The notes beneath the pieces are model-generated. The model was not told the origin of the DNA, did not search any database, and worked only from the letters and a program-made list of their open reading frames with translations. Below, piece by piece: positions 1 through 12,430 of a DNA stretch of 64,000 bases. Positions within the stretch are counted from its first letter, which is position 1. Every line of letters starts with the position of its first letter. The stretch lies in NCBI GenBank assembly GCA_944474755.1, contig OX104115.1:38451080-38515079 (forward strand), given 5' to 3'. The DNA comes from Limnoperna fortunei. Its lineage: Eukaryota > Mollusca > Bivalvia > Mytilida > Modiolidae. Made by a program: the position numbers and the translations under genes.

Positions 1-1397
1 TCTCAAAGGTGTTACGTCACATTTTGCAAACAATTAGAGTTGTCCGAAGAAATTCCGAGCTTGACGCTGAAGTATTTAGCGAACTATTAGTGACCTTTTA
101 AAGGCCAAAATCCGTTATTGAGATGGACAGCATGTAGAACACCAGTATATGGCTATCTTTTAAGGTGTCAGATTACAGTGTATCGCTTAACATTTCAATT
201 GTTCTGCCGTTTGAAGGCATCGTCTGCTGCCGACATCTTTCATACGTTGTAGGTCAATAGAGAAGACTAAACGTATTGTTTTTGTACATACGTGTAGTAC
301 GCGGTCCATAATAATTTTCATTTCATCTATTTTATTTCTGTTTCTCCTTGTTGCATTATTGTTTACCTTTTCAAAATATACAAATAAATTGAGCACGCAT
401 TCAATAATTACTGTTTGGTTTAATTGATTTTGTCGGTTGTTTGAACGAAGTGTAATGCAAAATCCAGAAATTTGTCAGCTATATCGTGGCGTCCAGTTTT
501 TTGGGGAGCAGTCCGGACAACCAGTGAAAAATTCAGACAGAGTGACACTTTTGTTTTTTCATTGATGTACTATTGTCAAATGTCAGCATATATATTTGCA
601 ACTATCACTTTTATTCTATAATAAATAACAACTGAATGTTTCTCAATCCATACGCTGTATTTTTCAACTTTATGCTGGACTAGAACAAGATAAAAAAATT
701 AACCAACAATAAAATGTGATAAATTGTTTTGCAGAAAAGTGTGAATGCCACTATAAAAATGTGATATTTCTTTAGGTAAATATAAGAAGGCTTTTATTGT
801 TGTTGACATCTAGTGTGGTTTCTAGCGTGCAAGAAGCGAGGTAGTCACAAAACATCTCGCCTTATATGGTCTCCGTACCCGTCGATCTCTAGCTCCGAGT
901 ATGGTCCATCAATGCCAATAAAAACACCTTTTCCGATCCCACGTTAGACTAAACGTAGCGTTAAAGTATGTTTCATATTTTCCAGCTAGTCTGTTATTCT
1001 TTTATGAGTACATATATAGATATCAGGAACAACTGTTCGACTAAAGTTTATTTAAATTCTAGCCTGCCAATGAAGGATTGACAAGAACCCTTTTTCTTAT
1101 AGATAAATGTTCGAATGATAATATTTTTGAATTAATTTCAACATCGATATTTAGTTATGTGTGTTATTTATAAGTATAACTGGATGAAGGGTCTATTAAA
1201 CGTATCAATAAAGTCGGTCATCTGTCTTCATTGGCCTGTTTGAATAAATGTTGTTTTAGTGTACATACGACTTTGTCATGGCGTTGTTATTTGACCCTGG
1301 ATTTTGTTCTCTTGTTTATGTCTCGTAGAATAACAAAGATATCAATTTTAATCAGTATAAACTATGGAGCAAGTTAACTGTCTTATTTGATGATTAT
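1..1397. other. Intergenic, no gene seen
   Basis: AT-rich sequence without a convincing reading frame on either strand. Bases about 436-525 resemble the inner part of the SINE family in minus orientation (GTCAGCTAT, TGGCGTCCAGTTTTTTGGGG). The rest shows nothing I can name. Confidence 0.5.
436..525 (-). mobile_element. SINE fragment (diverged)
   Basis: Matches the 3' body of the tRNA-derived SINE seen complete at 22470 and 45194 (TTTGTCAGCTAT, GTGGCGTCCAGTTTTTTGGGG). Neither the tRNA head nor a tail remains. Confidence 0.4.
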
Positions 1398-1797
1398 AGC
1401 GAGCATCGCAGATGCGAGCTATACGATTACATGCGTGTGTGTAAAAAAGGTCACGTGATCCATATAAACAAATCCATTTCAGATGGTAGCTAAGCTATCC
1501 AAAGAAAATTTTGTAGACGAACAAAATTATTTTTGTCTACTTTTATAGTATATATTGTTTCAATATATAATATAAAAGTAGACAAAAATAATTTTGACAT
1601 CGATAAAATTAAAGTGTTTATTTTTTAAATTACTAAACAAATGCCAGACACATTTTTTTCAATCTGAAACGCTGTATTTGAAATTGAGTTTCGTGACGTC
1701 ACCAAGACATAAGATAAGACCTCACGTCATCAATGGAATGTAGAGGCACTTTTAGGGGGCTCTGAAGTAACGACATGAACAATGTGCGATGCTAGCG
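1398..1797. mobile_element. TIR element copy 1 (MITE-like, AGCGAGCATCGC ends)
   Basis: Starts AGCGAGCATCGC at 1398 and ends with a near-inverted copy at 1786-1797 (GCGATGCTAGCG). The interior matches 5202-5558 along most of its length (CACGTGATCCATAT, CCATTTCAGATG, GCCAGACACATTTTTTTC, TGACGTCACCAA, CGACATGAACAATG). It carries an extra internal palindrome (1522-1602) that copy 2 lacks. There is no coding capacity, so it is non-autonomous. Confidence 0.65.
1522..1602. repeat. Near-perfect palindrome nested in TIR element copy 1
   Basis: The left arm CAAAATTATTTTTGTCTACT and the right arm AGTAGACAAAAATAATTTTG are exact complements around an AT loop. Copy 2 of the host element has only one arm-like sequence (AAAAGTAGACATCG), so the palindrome probably arose by inverted duplication within this copy. 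Confidence 0.7.
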
Positions 1798-3650
1798 TTT
1801 AGGCTGCGCCTACATTCATATTATGATTATGCTTAATCATTGATGATGATACGTCGTCATCCTATGTACTTTGTCATAACGATATTTATCATTTATAGTT
1901 TTTGTAAATTGTAGGCGCATAATTTCCATACGAAACGGTGGGTGATTTTGTTGTTATCACAAGACAAAGTACGGCGTTCCGTACTATGTATAATGCATAT
2001 ATTATGCTAGTTTAGACTTTAGCATAGATACAAATATTGTAATTATTGTGTAGACGTCTGAATTGTAAGTATTTAGAACATAAGTATGTAATACACCTAT
2101 TGGAATTAGCATCAGGAAACCAAATTTTTGTTAGGTCATTCCTTATACTGTTCCAAAAATGACTGAAAAGTCTTAAAACAATGCGCTAATGTTCAACAAT
2201 TTATAAAAGTTAACATGTTTTGTGTTAATGCATATAAAGTATAATATAGGATCAGGAAACAAGTCATTGAGTGACATAAACTAGTTCTATTCCTAACGAT
2301 AGTTGATGTAATAAAATACCTGGAGTAAACCCTGGACATTGGGCATAATATATTTGATTAAGTTTTAACAATTTAATAATGATGAAAAAAGTAACAGCTT
2401 CTAGTTAATGTTTCTGCAGTTTTAAATATTTTTAAAAATAATTTCCAGTTTACAGTTTTTAAAGAACAGCAACAAAGAATTTTCATTTCACTGTTTTCAG
2501 TCGCTTCAAACTGTTTGTGTACATGTTTATTGTCTGTCTTACATAGTTTTGTTGACAAATATCACTACATTTTACAACTTGCTATTGTTTCGATCAATAT
2601 TACCCTCAATATTCATGATAAATATTATAGATATTTATTGTTTATACCTTGACGTATTTGACAAACCAGAAAAGATTGAAAACTAAAAACGTCAATGGGG
2701 ATCTTTTAATATTGACACTTTTTACTTTCAAAAGGTTTTTTTTATATGTATGACTTCAAGAAAATTGTAGCATTAATTATATTATGCTACTTCTTCAGAT
2801 TTCCACTGCACAGGTAAGTTTAAATATTTTGAATTTTTTGTGTTCATCAAATATCAGTGTGCGAAATTGTAACACATATTGAATATAATAAACAAGTTGA
2901 TCGAATAAGCCTGTATCGCTAACCCTGATCTATATATGAAGTAAACAAATCCTGTTATTTTCAATTTCCGATTTGCATTAACAACATTAACTATGTAGGA
3001 AACCATCCAGTGCATATTGCTGTTTGGTTTCGGATGTTCAATTGTTCCATATAGAAAACCATTGTAGACATTTTCCTATAGGTTAATATGTTAAATTGAT
3101 TCCAGAAAAGGCAGGCATCTTGAATTTCAGACCAAAGTCAAGAAAGTTAAATTTAAAGAGAATCATCCAGTTAACATTTACATGCAATATAAGTATGGCT
3201 TTGCAGTTTCATCCTATACTATCCAATTTTTCTATGTTAAAGTAAGTCCGTATTGATTGGTGGTCTATTCCATTTTTCGATTGAATTCAATAATTGTGTA
3301 TAGAAGACAATCCGAGAAAAAATTAGTGATAAGTTGTGTTTCAATAAGTTAACTGGTTTTATAGGAGAGGCTGTTTTAAAAATATACTCAATTAGCTCAT
3401 ATGTTAAAGTAAATCATGTGGTGGCACCGATTTTGATTTAAAATTAAACATATAACAACTTTTTTCAGGACCACTCAAGATAATGAATCCTCTCAATGTT
3501 GAAAAAGTGCATGGATTCTTAGATTTATTTAAAGTTAACAAACACTAGTTATCACAACTGTAATGTATATTTCATTGAAGAATTGTTAAAAAACATTTAA
3601 CCATTCTTTTAGTAAAAAAAATCGAAGAATGGGACACAGATGCCCCCGCT
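1798..3650. other. Intergenic, no gene seen
   Basis: AT-rich, without convincing frames, RNA genes or repeats shared elsewhere in the window. Poly(T) runs occur near 2730. Confidence 0.45.
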
Positions 3651-4330
3651 AAATGAAGTCCCAAACAGGAAGTAGTTGTCCGACAGGTCTGAAAGTCGCT
3701 TAGAACGTACAACTTGAGATACTGAACCAACCTGCCAAATTTCAAATTGATCTCATGTACGGTTTCTGAGAATAGCTTGACTGAACTTTTCATACTCATG
3801 TTCGCAAATTTTCATATCGACCCAGTCCCAAACAGGAAGTTGTTGTCCGACAGGTCGGAAAGTCGCTTAGGACGTACAACTTGTGATACTGGACCACCCT
3901 GCCAAAGTTCAAACTGTTCTCATGTACGGTTTTTGAGAAAAGCTTGACGGATATTCGTACGGATGGACGTGCGTACGTACGTATAAATGAAGTCCCAAAC
4001 GGGAAGTAGTTGACCCACAGGTCTGAAAGTCGCTTAGGACGTACAACTTGTGATACTGAACCATTCTGCCAAATTTCAAATTGTTCTCATGTACGGTTTC
4101 CAAGAAAAGCTTGACGGAAATTCGTACGGATGGACGTGCGTACGTACGTATAAATGAAGTCCCAAACGGGAAGTAGTTGACCCACAGGTCTGAAAGTCGC
4201 TTAGGACGTACAACTTGTGATACTGAACCATTCTGCCAAATTTCAAATTATTCTCATGTACGGTTTCCAAGAAAAGCTTGACGGAAATTCGTACGGACGG
4301 ACATGAGTAAAACTTAATGCCCCCTATAAA
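3651..4330. repeat. Tandem array of four ~167-bp units
   Basis: GTCCCAAAC recurs at about 3659, 3825, 3992 and 4159 (period 166-167). Each unit has AAAGTCGCTTAG, ACGTACAACTTG, TCATGTACGG and, in units 2-4, TCGTACGGAYGGAC. The last two units are nearly identical, so expansion is recent. The array is bracketed by ATGCCCCCGCT and ATGCCCCCTAT. The repeated minus-strand frames across it arise from the repeat and are not genes. Confidence 0.85.
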
Positions 4331-5201
4331 AATAGACTAAAGGAAATAGATTTCGCTGTCATTTACACGTCACACGCACTTGTCATTCATTTATGGTGGG
4401 AGGGTGCATGTAAATATTCAAACATATAGCGTCACACCAAAGTACAAAGACTATATAAGTTTGTTGAATTGCGTCCGAGACAAGACTTGTGATGACGAAG
4501 GAAAAGAAAGAGTCAACTGTATGATCCGTAGTATTTCAAGAAATGGGAAAACCAGGTAAGTTGTCGTTGGATGACCGATTCTCGAATGTATTTTTATTTG
4601 TGCTGCTGAGGAATGTTGAAATTTTACGTTGTTCGCTCATAGCACTATAGTTGTTGATTGATGCGATATTCTTGTGTCCTGACACCTGCATAACATCCTT
4701 TCCTTCGACATCATTATTTCGAAGCTTTTTTAATTAATATTTTTTGCGCTATGGTTTATAAGTTTCTGATTCAGGTCAAGATTCGGGTCTTCTGGAGCAC
4801 TTAAATCAGCAGGACGCTTGTAAATACTTTTGAACAGGAGATGGTACTATAAATATGGCAGCAACTGAGTTCAATCTTAAGATATATTAGATATACTTCA
4901 CTTCATGTTTTTGTCTTTTTATTGTTTTGTTTGTTTACGGTTTGTAAGGATTTAGTTGTACATCATTCGAATAAATGTTATTTTTAAAGACTCATATAAC
5001 TATACATGCTTGTATTCTTATATTGCTGACAAAACTATGGTTATATAAGCTTTACCTTATATTGAAAAATATATAATTTAACATGATAGTTAACAGTTTT
5101 CCTTTTAAGACATCTCACACATCTCCCATGCCTGTCTTAACCGCAGAAAAGTGCCAGCAAAATATTTTAGTCTGGCCACAATTAATTCAAGAGATATTCA
5201 T
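4331..5201. other. Intergenic, no gene seen
   Basis: AT-rich. The frame starting at 5083 runs into the TIR element and is not a gene. Confidence 0.4.
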
Positions 5202-5558
5202 AGCGAGCATCGCGGATGCGAGCTATACGGTTACATCCGTGTGTGTAAAAAAGTCACGTGATCCATATGAACAAATCCATTTCAGATGCCTGATGGTAGC
5301 TGAGCTATCCGAAGAAAATATTGTAGACGAACGAAAAATTATATAATATAAAAGTAGACATCGATAAAATTAAAGTGTTTATTTTTTAAATTACTACAAA
5401 ATGCCAGACACATTTTTTTCAATCTGAAACGCTGATTTGAAATTGAGTTTTGTGACGTCACCAACACATTAGATAAGACGTGACTTCATCAATGGAATGT
5501 AGAGAGGTACTGTTAGGGGGCCCTGAAGTAACGACATGAACAATGTGCGATGCTCGCT
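5202..5558. mobile_element. TIR element copy 2 (MITE-like)
   Basis: Ends are AGCGAGCATCGC (5202-5213) and GCGATGCTCGCT (5547-5558), a perfect 12-bp terminal inverted repeat. It is the same family as 1398-1797 and lacks that copy's palindrome. Similarity to copy 1 extends about 25 bp beyond the 3' end (GGCTGCGCCT..ATTCATATTAT), so the true boundary may be wider. Confidence 0.7.
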
Positions 5559-5779
5559 TTTAGGCTGCGCCTCCATTCATATTATAAATTGAACTTTTAC
5601 GCAAACTTTCTGCAACAATTGCTTCACGTTAAATGCAAGCATTATATTTAATATACTGTCATATAATTAATTTAGAATTAAATTTATAATTTCAAAATAA
5701 AACACAGGTGGCTATTTTTTCTATTACATGTTTTGTTGTTGTATCAAATCCATTATAACTGTAACATCCGTTTAAAAAA

Positions 5780-5950
5780 ACCACGGTGGCCAAGCGGTAT
5801 AAGTAGTTAATAATCTACTATTAATCGCGGCGTGTCATATTTATATTTGAGCTAAGCAAGGCTTGCCCATTCAAACCCTCATTGACAATGATTAACAGTT
5901 TGCTTGCGGAAAATGGGGTCGTCACTGTCTAATATGGCTTCCTTTCCCTA
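5780..5950 (+). mobile_element. Possible diverged tRNA-headed SINE
   Basis: CCACGGTGGCCAAGCGGTATAAG resembles a tRNA A-box region (its first 20 bases match a Leu/Ser-type head loosely). ATTGACAATGATT further on resembles the body of the SINE family. Heavily diverged, with no target-site duplication seen. Confidence 0.3.
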
Positions 5951-6588
5951 TTAAAACAAATATACAGTATTATAAGAACAACTGCATTTATTTATTATCT
6001 AAATATTTGATATACAATGATTTTTATTTTTGTCTTATAAGGCAGCGGGAATTTTGTTTCTTTGTCGCGCACCCTTTATCATATATGATGCCCGTTTATC
6101 GCACCTTCCTTTATCATATCACTCCCTAATTATGGTATACTTTTGCATTTAATCGCAACAGGTATTGCGTTAATTCGCAATGGTTACCTTTAAAAGCAAT
6201 ACGTTTTTGTGTTTAAACGCAATATTTACTCGGCTATAATTTTTACATTTAATCTCAATATTTTGCGTTTTAAAAAAGCAAAAAAATGTGGCTCTGATAA
6301 GCTTCCGTATAAAAGTAAGTATTATTATAGAATTTATGTATTGTAACTGAAAATTAATCGGAAACGTGGTCATTTAATCTTTAACAGTAATCCGTGTCAT
6401 CGTTTCTCGCCATCCCATCATATATAAACGATCGCCTATATTGAACGAGCCTCCACCACGTGACATAATATAAACAATTATAAAATGTCCTAGAAATTAA
6501 AATCAAAACCACCGAAATGCAAAACAAATAAAAATCAACAAAAAGATACATGTAGTTAGCATCCATGGATGAGATAAAGTTCAGTTTA
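5951..6588. other. Intergenic, no gene seen
   Basis: AT-rich with short shadow frames only. Around 6060-6270 there are several short TTTAATCGCAA-like repeats of no obvious family. Confidence 0.4.
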
Positions 6589-6697
6589 TTGACAACTATT
6601 TTGTTTGGGGAAAGTGCTTTATTATATAATTCTAAAGCAGTCATAAATGCAATTTTACAAACATTACATATAAAATGTAAAGCACATTATACCATAT
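6589..6697. repeat. Dispersed repeat R1, copy a
   Basis: ACAACTATTTTGTTTGGGGA through AAATGTAAAGCACAT is repeated almost unchanged at 6842-6945. The two copies straddle repeat R2a. Confidence 0.75.
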
Positions 6698-6718
6698 AAA
6701 AAATATATAAAAAATTAT

Positions 6719-6841
6719 ATGCGGCCATTATCCATGCGGCCTGGAAGCTATATTCTAGCCAGGCTTATAAGGGGAGATAATAATGAAACCTCAATTCGTT
6801 ATCCATTAAGCGCAATGATTTATCTTCCATTGTGCGCAATA
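6719..6841. repeat. Direct repeat R2, copy a
   Basis: Shares GCGGCCATTAT.CATGCGGCCT, GAAGCTATATTCTAGC, AAACCTCAATT.GTTATC and TTATCTTCCATTGTGC with 8502-8630 in the same orientation. The two copies flank a minus-strand gag-like frame and may be terminal or split direct repeats of a deleted retroelement. Confidence 0.7.
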
Positions 6842-6945
6842 GACAACTATTTTGTTTGGGGAAAGTGCTTTATTATATAATTCAAAAGCAGTCATAAATG
6901 CAAATTCACAAACATTACATATTAAATGTAAAGCACATATACCAA
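6842..6945. repeat. Dispersed repeat R1, copy b
   Basis: Near-identical to 6589-6697, in the same orientation. Confidence 0.75.
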
Positions 6946-7108
6946 AACGAAGTCGCAAAACATAACAGACAAACAAAGCAATTATAAAATAAAAAAATAC
7001 TCAACAGACGATTGCACAAATCTAACATCCTCAAACTCTGAAATTAATGAATTATTCATAAATTCGAAACGGTCATTTAAATAGTTTCTACAAAAGTCAA
7101 AATCGTGA

Positions 7109-8475
7109 CTAGGTATCGCACAGGATGAACAGGGAACGATGAGCACACGCCTGTAGACACAAGGGAAGTAATTGCTTCACACGTGACTCCAATTCAGGGG
7201 AATATCTATCAAAATATGACATATCAAGGTTTACGGACGAGTCAGACACAACTGGAGAATCAGGGGAAGAATTTGAATGATTGACATTACGGTGAAAAAT
7301 ATCAGGTTTACTATGTAGCACAGAATCCGAATATCAAAACGACGCACTAGGGCACTCCTTCGACGGATGTTTTAGGATGGGTCGGACGGATCCTGTCCCT
7401 TTCTGACGCATTTCCGTCAGGTGTAAAACTTGCCATATGAAACGAAATGATCACACAAACGATTGCAGTTACACGCTTGGTACGCACCGAAAATCGGGTC
7501 TCTCTGGTTTCTGTCCCTGCTTTTCGACGCTGCTGGTAAAGAGCTTACAAGGGTGCGCCCTTGTTCCTCACAGAAATAATTTGACCAGGTTTTATGTCCC
7601 CTTTCAACAGAACGTAACACTTCCGGATGAAAATCCTTTATTTCACTGGATGGAAACTTTTCCGCGAGATACAATAACTTTATTAAATGAGACTGTCGAA
7701 AGTGGGAAGATGACGACATTTTTCAATGCTTTGTAAAATAAATACTTCACCTCTAACTAATTGGGTGAATTCAAATTCTTCGTCTAAAAAGTTCAATGAT
7801 TTAACTTGAGCGTGTTCATGGGGCCAAGGAACATCGTACTTAACTCTATCTTTGGCTGCGTGAGCCTCACCAGAAACAACTTTTTTTCCTATATTTATCA
7901 TTAAACAAAGGATAAGGAAAATCAGTACCTGATTTCACATATGTTTCAGCAACACATTCGCTTCCAGAAGAAGACGATGAATCCGACGACGATAAATCTT
8001 GTTCGATGTACTGCTTTGTTAAAGCTTTTACCTTGTTGACAATAAGATCTGAGCCTCGTAAAGTCTTTAAAGAAAGCAATTTATTCACTTTCAATAGTTT
8101 TAGCTTTTGGATTACCATCACTATGATCTGTCTGAGCACGGCTCTTGTGTTGAGACTGTTCTCTTGTACCATCGTCCCTCTCGAACTGGCCTTTCAATAA
8201 AGAATTTTTTTTCAAGAGTAAATCCTGTTCTAAAAGTCTTTTTTTAAACTGTTAAATCCTCTATCGTTTTGTCGGGCTGAGCGACAAGGTCAGTTGTTTC
8301 TTTTCGTTATGACACACACCGCCTGCTGGATCAAAAGCGGGGGTTGACATGTCAATAGGAGACACAGTCGATAATCCTCGTGACTTTTGGCTTTCATCAC
8401 ACTATGCCATATCAAACGGGGATAAAACATAGCCTTCAAATAGCTCGAAAGCCATATATTCCTTTTGTTTACCAT
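7109..8475 (-). pseudogene. Decayed retroelement gag-like ORF
   Basis: Reading leftwards, fragments at 8475-8290, 8172-7867, 7901-7683, 7719-7417 and 7321-7109 lie in order with frameshifts between them. Protein-like features: an acidic serine run (SSSDSSSSSGS), a KVVSGEAHAAKDRVK...VPWPHEH segment, RGEVFILQS, a helical LIKLLYLAEKFP segment, RSVERGHKTWSNYF, and a possible metal-binding CNCNRLCDH. From memory this order resembles the N-terminal protein of invertebrate DIRS-like or related retroelements (..SGK..KASD.V...WPH.., AGE..I). The family is inferred; no RT or recombinase is visible, and a deleted copy is likely. Complementary + strand frames in this interval are shadows. Confidence 0.45.
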
Positions 8476-8501
8476 TTCAACTCACAGGACAAAAAGACTT
8501 A

Positions 8502-8630
8502 CATGCGGCCATTATTCATGCGGCCTCGAAGCTATATTCTAGCACGTGCTAATAAAGGAAAATAATCATTAAACCTCAATTTGTTATCGATTGGGTACAA
8601 TGAGTTATCTTCCATTGTGCACAATGTGTG
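8502..8630. repeat. Direct repeat R2, copy b
   Basis: Second copy of 6719-6841 in the same orientation, at the upstream side of the minus-strand gag-like frame. Confidence 0.7.
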
Positions 8631-9138
8631 TAAAATATGCGTAAATGAACCATCGGCAGGGGTGGAGGGGTTCTTGTCAGACGTTTACTGTTGTGATAAA
8701 TGCTAATGTCCGTATTGTTAATTTTTTTAACAGAATACTGAATGGCCAGGAAACATAAATTTCATGTCATCTATATAAAATATTGTATGTAAATTTTCAC
8801 AAAAATGGTAATGAATGTAAATGGATATCATTGGAAAAAATGTTGTTAATACTTGCGGAAGATTTTTGGCGAGCTCAGATCAACTGCTACTCGTCAGTTT
8901 GGCGAGCTGAAATTATATGGCGCGTTCTAAGAAAATGTAACAATCCAGGCTTACTTGATGATAATGTACCATAACTGAGCGTTAAGGATGTTATTCGCGA
9001 TGTTTCTCTTTCGTTTTTAAGAGTAATTAACTTCATTCCCGTCTCGCATGCGAGATGGGATAAATAATCAAAAGCTAAACTGCGGAAACCAGTCGTACCT
9101 CAAGGATAACAGATAAACAATGCTGTATCTTGATCGGC
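8631..9138. other. Intergenic, no gene seen
   Basis: A 63-codon + frame at 8783-8974 has no recognisable family or splice context. CTCGCATGCGAG at 9044 is a short palindrome. Confidence 0.4.
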
Positions 9139-9330
9139 TGCTAAATCGGGAGATAGCTGCCGATTGGCCAACAAATAAGCAGAGCTAAGTTAGGGATGAA
9201 AAACCTGCATGATTACGGGGCGGTAGCAATCATAATAGGCTAAATCGGGAGAAAGCTGCCGATTGGCCAACAAAGAAGCAGAGCTAAGTTAGGGGTGAAA
9301 ACCAAACACCGCATGATCACGAATCGGTTA
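9139..9330. repeat. Two-unit tandem repeat, 99-bp period
   Basis: TAAATCGGGAGA.AGCTGCCG at 9142 and 9241, continuing through GCAGAGCTAAGTTAGGG and CGCATGATYACG. A local duplication with modest divergence. Confidence 0.8.
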
Positions 9331-12195
9331 CGATGAAAAAAGGGAAAAATTATGCAATGGGAATCGAACAGTTTTAAAAGGAAAGTGGCATTGATTTGTG
9401 TATTTTTATCATAAAATGGATCATAAAACTTAAAAAAAGAAACACGGAAAAAACAAATGACTCCGCTTAAGAGAAAAATTTTAATTCTTTTCAAGACCTG
9501 CTTACTGACAAGGTTCACATCAACTATCTTACCACGTATGATGCATCAAGAGATGCTTAGCACAGTGCATGCTTCAATTGCTGCCTCTGACCTATATTTT
9601 GCGGTTGCCTGATTTGGCTATCTTAACATTGTGTACTTATAATAAAGTGATGTAAATAATAACAATACATATTGCCATATAAACAAAACAATTTTTGACC
9701 ACGATAAACTTGTTCTTACTTCCGGTTTTCACACCGGTAGGTCTAAAAGCTGTGCGACGATCCCTATCTCGGATTGCCATAATCGTAATTTTATTTTTTA
9801 ATTTCTTTATCTAAAACGATTTATATTACCGAAATATCTAGATTGTCCACTAGTCCTAGGTGAAATATGATGTTAGAAATTAAAATTATTACGGAATTAA
9901 AAGAAATGAAGTTAATAGACCAATTTCATTAATGGGTACAAGGTTGGAAATGCGGTACTTATTTTGTTATGGCAAAAAGTGCTATGGGTGCCAAAATTTA
10001 AACTCAAATATGGAAAACTAATGATAAAATGGAGACAGCAGTTCACCAGGCCTACAAAAGGGTTATGGCTCTTTTGGACAATGATGAAAATATGTATAGC
10101 TTATGAATTGAATAAATTAACTAGCTCTCAGTGAAAACATGGTTGTTTATGTTATTTCATTTTTATTGATATTGTATGTTGGCGAGTAACTTTGAAAACC
10201 TACTCGCCAACTTAGGCTAGTAGATCATAAATTTGGCAAGTACTATTGTTTTGGTACTGGCCAGGATGGCGAGCCGGAACAAAAAATCGTTTCACACACT
10301 GGGGATGTCAAATATCTAGTAAAAATTGTTATATAAATGGGTGAAAAAGTATAGAGTTGAAACTGAAAGATCAATATCAGCAGAAGTGAAATTAACACTT
10401 TCTCTAAATGCATGTGCTGCAGAATTTTCAAAAGGATGTGAAATATGTAACCACTTTTTACTATGTAAATGGTTCAGCATATCTAGAAACGATAGGCTGC
10501 GCCATCTTTGCGAATCAAGGGATCTTGGCGACGAATACCTTAATATCATGAATTGTAATGCTCTAAAACAAGAATGATATAAACTGCTGCCACAATATTG
10601 TACTTTTCTTCCAGATATGTATAAATTACAAAATTGATAAGCTTTACTTATATTGTACTTTTGCTCATTTGTTCGTCCGTCCGTTACAGAAATTTTTCGA
10701 ATAGATGTTCTTTACTGTTCAATGTGTGTTTTACATTTTTATGATATAAAAAGGTGTATCAAAAAGTATATCAAACAATAATTCTAAAGGATTCATTCCC
10801 TTTTTTGAAAAAAAAGTTATTTTAAGATAAAAAAAAAACCAGTGGCTTTAAAGTTCGTACAAATATATACTGAGTATGGAACTATAACGCGTTTGCTCTG
10901 GGTTAAAACAAGATTTTACTTATTTGAGCTTTCGAATGTTCTGAAAATGATGTTTGGTTTAGAAATAAAGTACCTGCGCCAAAGAGTATCATAAAGAACA
11001 ATAAATTTTTTTAAAAGCAAAAAGCAGGCAATCTGTCTTTTCAACTGGTTAATTTTTTATGTTAGTACTCGTTGGCGAAAGGGTTAATTTTTTTTTCAGT
11101 TTAGACCAGTCGCTGAATACTATTTTCTTAAATTTCTGGTAAAACTCGATTCATGTGCGGGCGAAATGTACTCCGTGTCAGCTTAATATATGGCTTTGAT
11201 TATTTTTTTATGTAACGTCACTTGAATTAGTAAAAATGCAAGTGTAAGCGATAATGTTTTGTTAGTTTTGTTTTTCTACCAATTAAGAGACCTCGTCCAT
11301 TTCTGTCATAGTTTTCTAAACAACTATAGGATGCAGAAGCCTGGTATTTTTGATATTGCTTTTTCCTATAGTACCATATGGTGTATAGCGATTTGATGCT
11401 CCTTGGTCATCTACTTCCTTCTTACTAAATTTTTTTTTGTGAAAGATTGGGGGGGGGGGGGCTTTAACACTAGTGAGCTTTAGCTTACAGATTTACATTG
11501 TTATTAGTAAATTCATTTATGATTACTAACTGAATCCATTTAACCTATGCAAACACCCCTTTTTGTGTACAATAGAAACTATAGGAAATAGTCCAGATCG
11601 GTTTAATAAACTTTGAAAAAATTATTTTGAAACCACTCGTAAAAAATAACGAAATGTTTAAGTGGAGAAAATGCTGGGTATTAGGATGAAGATAAGGATT
11701 GGCCATTAAAAAAAAAATTTGTCGACACTTATAAACAACATTCTTTACTAGAGCAACAAGACAACAATAGCAACTCTCTGCATCTTTCGAACCAAACCTT
11801 TAATCAAACGAAGAAATACGGAAAGTATTAGTGAGTTATAATTTTGACCATAATTCCACCGAATTCTATAAAAAATGCCGCAATTTGTATTATAAGGAAA
11901 CAGCTTTCGTTGGAATTATGAACTTTTAGGTTAACAGTTATTTATATATCTGTATGTGGTACAACAAAGTGCAATTAAGAATGGTGGGTGCAGCCACGTT
12001 ATTGGCTTTCTTTGATGATACGTATAAGAAGTTACACGAAAAATGTTAATTGATATTGAAAGATTCATGGTAAGGTAATTTATTTTATTAGTTTCAATAA
12101 TATATATATTTCTTTTTTTCAGTTAATTTGTTTTGGGTTTAATTAATTATATCAAGTTATTGAATCCAATTCTAATATTGTTTATTTGTTTTGGG
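9331..12195. other. Intergenic, no gene seen
   Basis: AT-rich. Short frames at 9240-9518 (-), 10243-10431 (-) and 10326-10577 (+) have no recognised homology. A homopolymer G13 lies at 11449-11461, and GTTCGTCCGTCCG at 10671 recalls a simple repeat in other elements here. Confidence 0.4.
11449..11461. repeat. Homopolymer G13
   Basis: Thirteen consecutive G, prone to length error in assembly. Confidence 0.9.
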
Positions 12196-12320
12196 GTAAC
12201 ACCACCATGACCACTTTCAACAGTTTTTTACTTTTAATGGCGTCCAATTTTTATTGGGGCGAAAGTCGGAGTACCCGAAAAAAAAACACCCGGTCTTCGG
12301 CAGGACCACTGGTCAAATTC
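12196..12320 (-). mobile_element. SINE fragment
   Basis: ACTTTCAACAGTTTTTTA, TGGCGTCCAATTTTTATTGG, AGTCGGAGTACCCG and the CCGGTCTTCGGCAGGA block match the minus orientation of the SINE family. The tRNA head is missing. It sits just upstream of the candidate leader exon. Confidence 0.65.
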
Positions 12321-12394
12321 CAGTTATTTTTCTATATGTTCACTATATAAATTGATATATTTTATCATTTATATACAACCAATTTTAATTTCAG

Positions 12395-12430
12395 ATGTCC
12401 TTAAACGAAATTACTATTAAACGACAAAAG
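12395..12430 (+). other. Possible upstream leader exon with short uORF
   Basis: A good acceptor (TTTTAATTTCAG) is directly followed by ATG and 12 open codons, then AAAG|GTGAAT. If spliced to the acceptor at 12714, the uORF would end in TAA overlapping the main start (TAATG at 12727-12731). No transcript evidence is available, and the promoter was not located. Confidence 0.3.

Noticed and set aside
3572..4270. Repeated minus-strand ORFs with near-identical peptides
   Set aside because: Generated by the 167-bp tandem repeat; period and phase follow the repeat, with no start or splice context.
7437..8200. Plus-strand ORFs at 7437-7736 and 8006-8200
   Set aside because: Opposite the more protein-like minus-strand gag-like frames; regarded as shadows.
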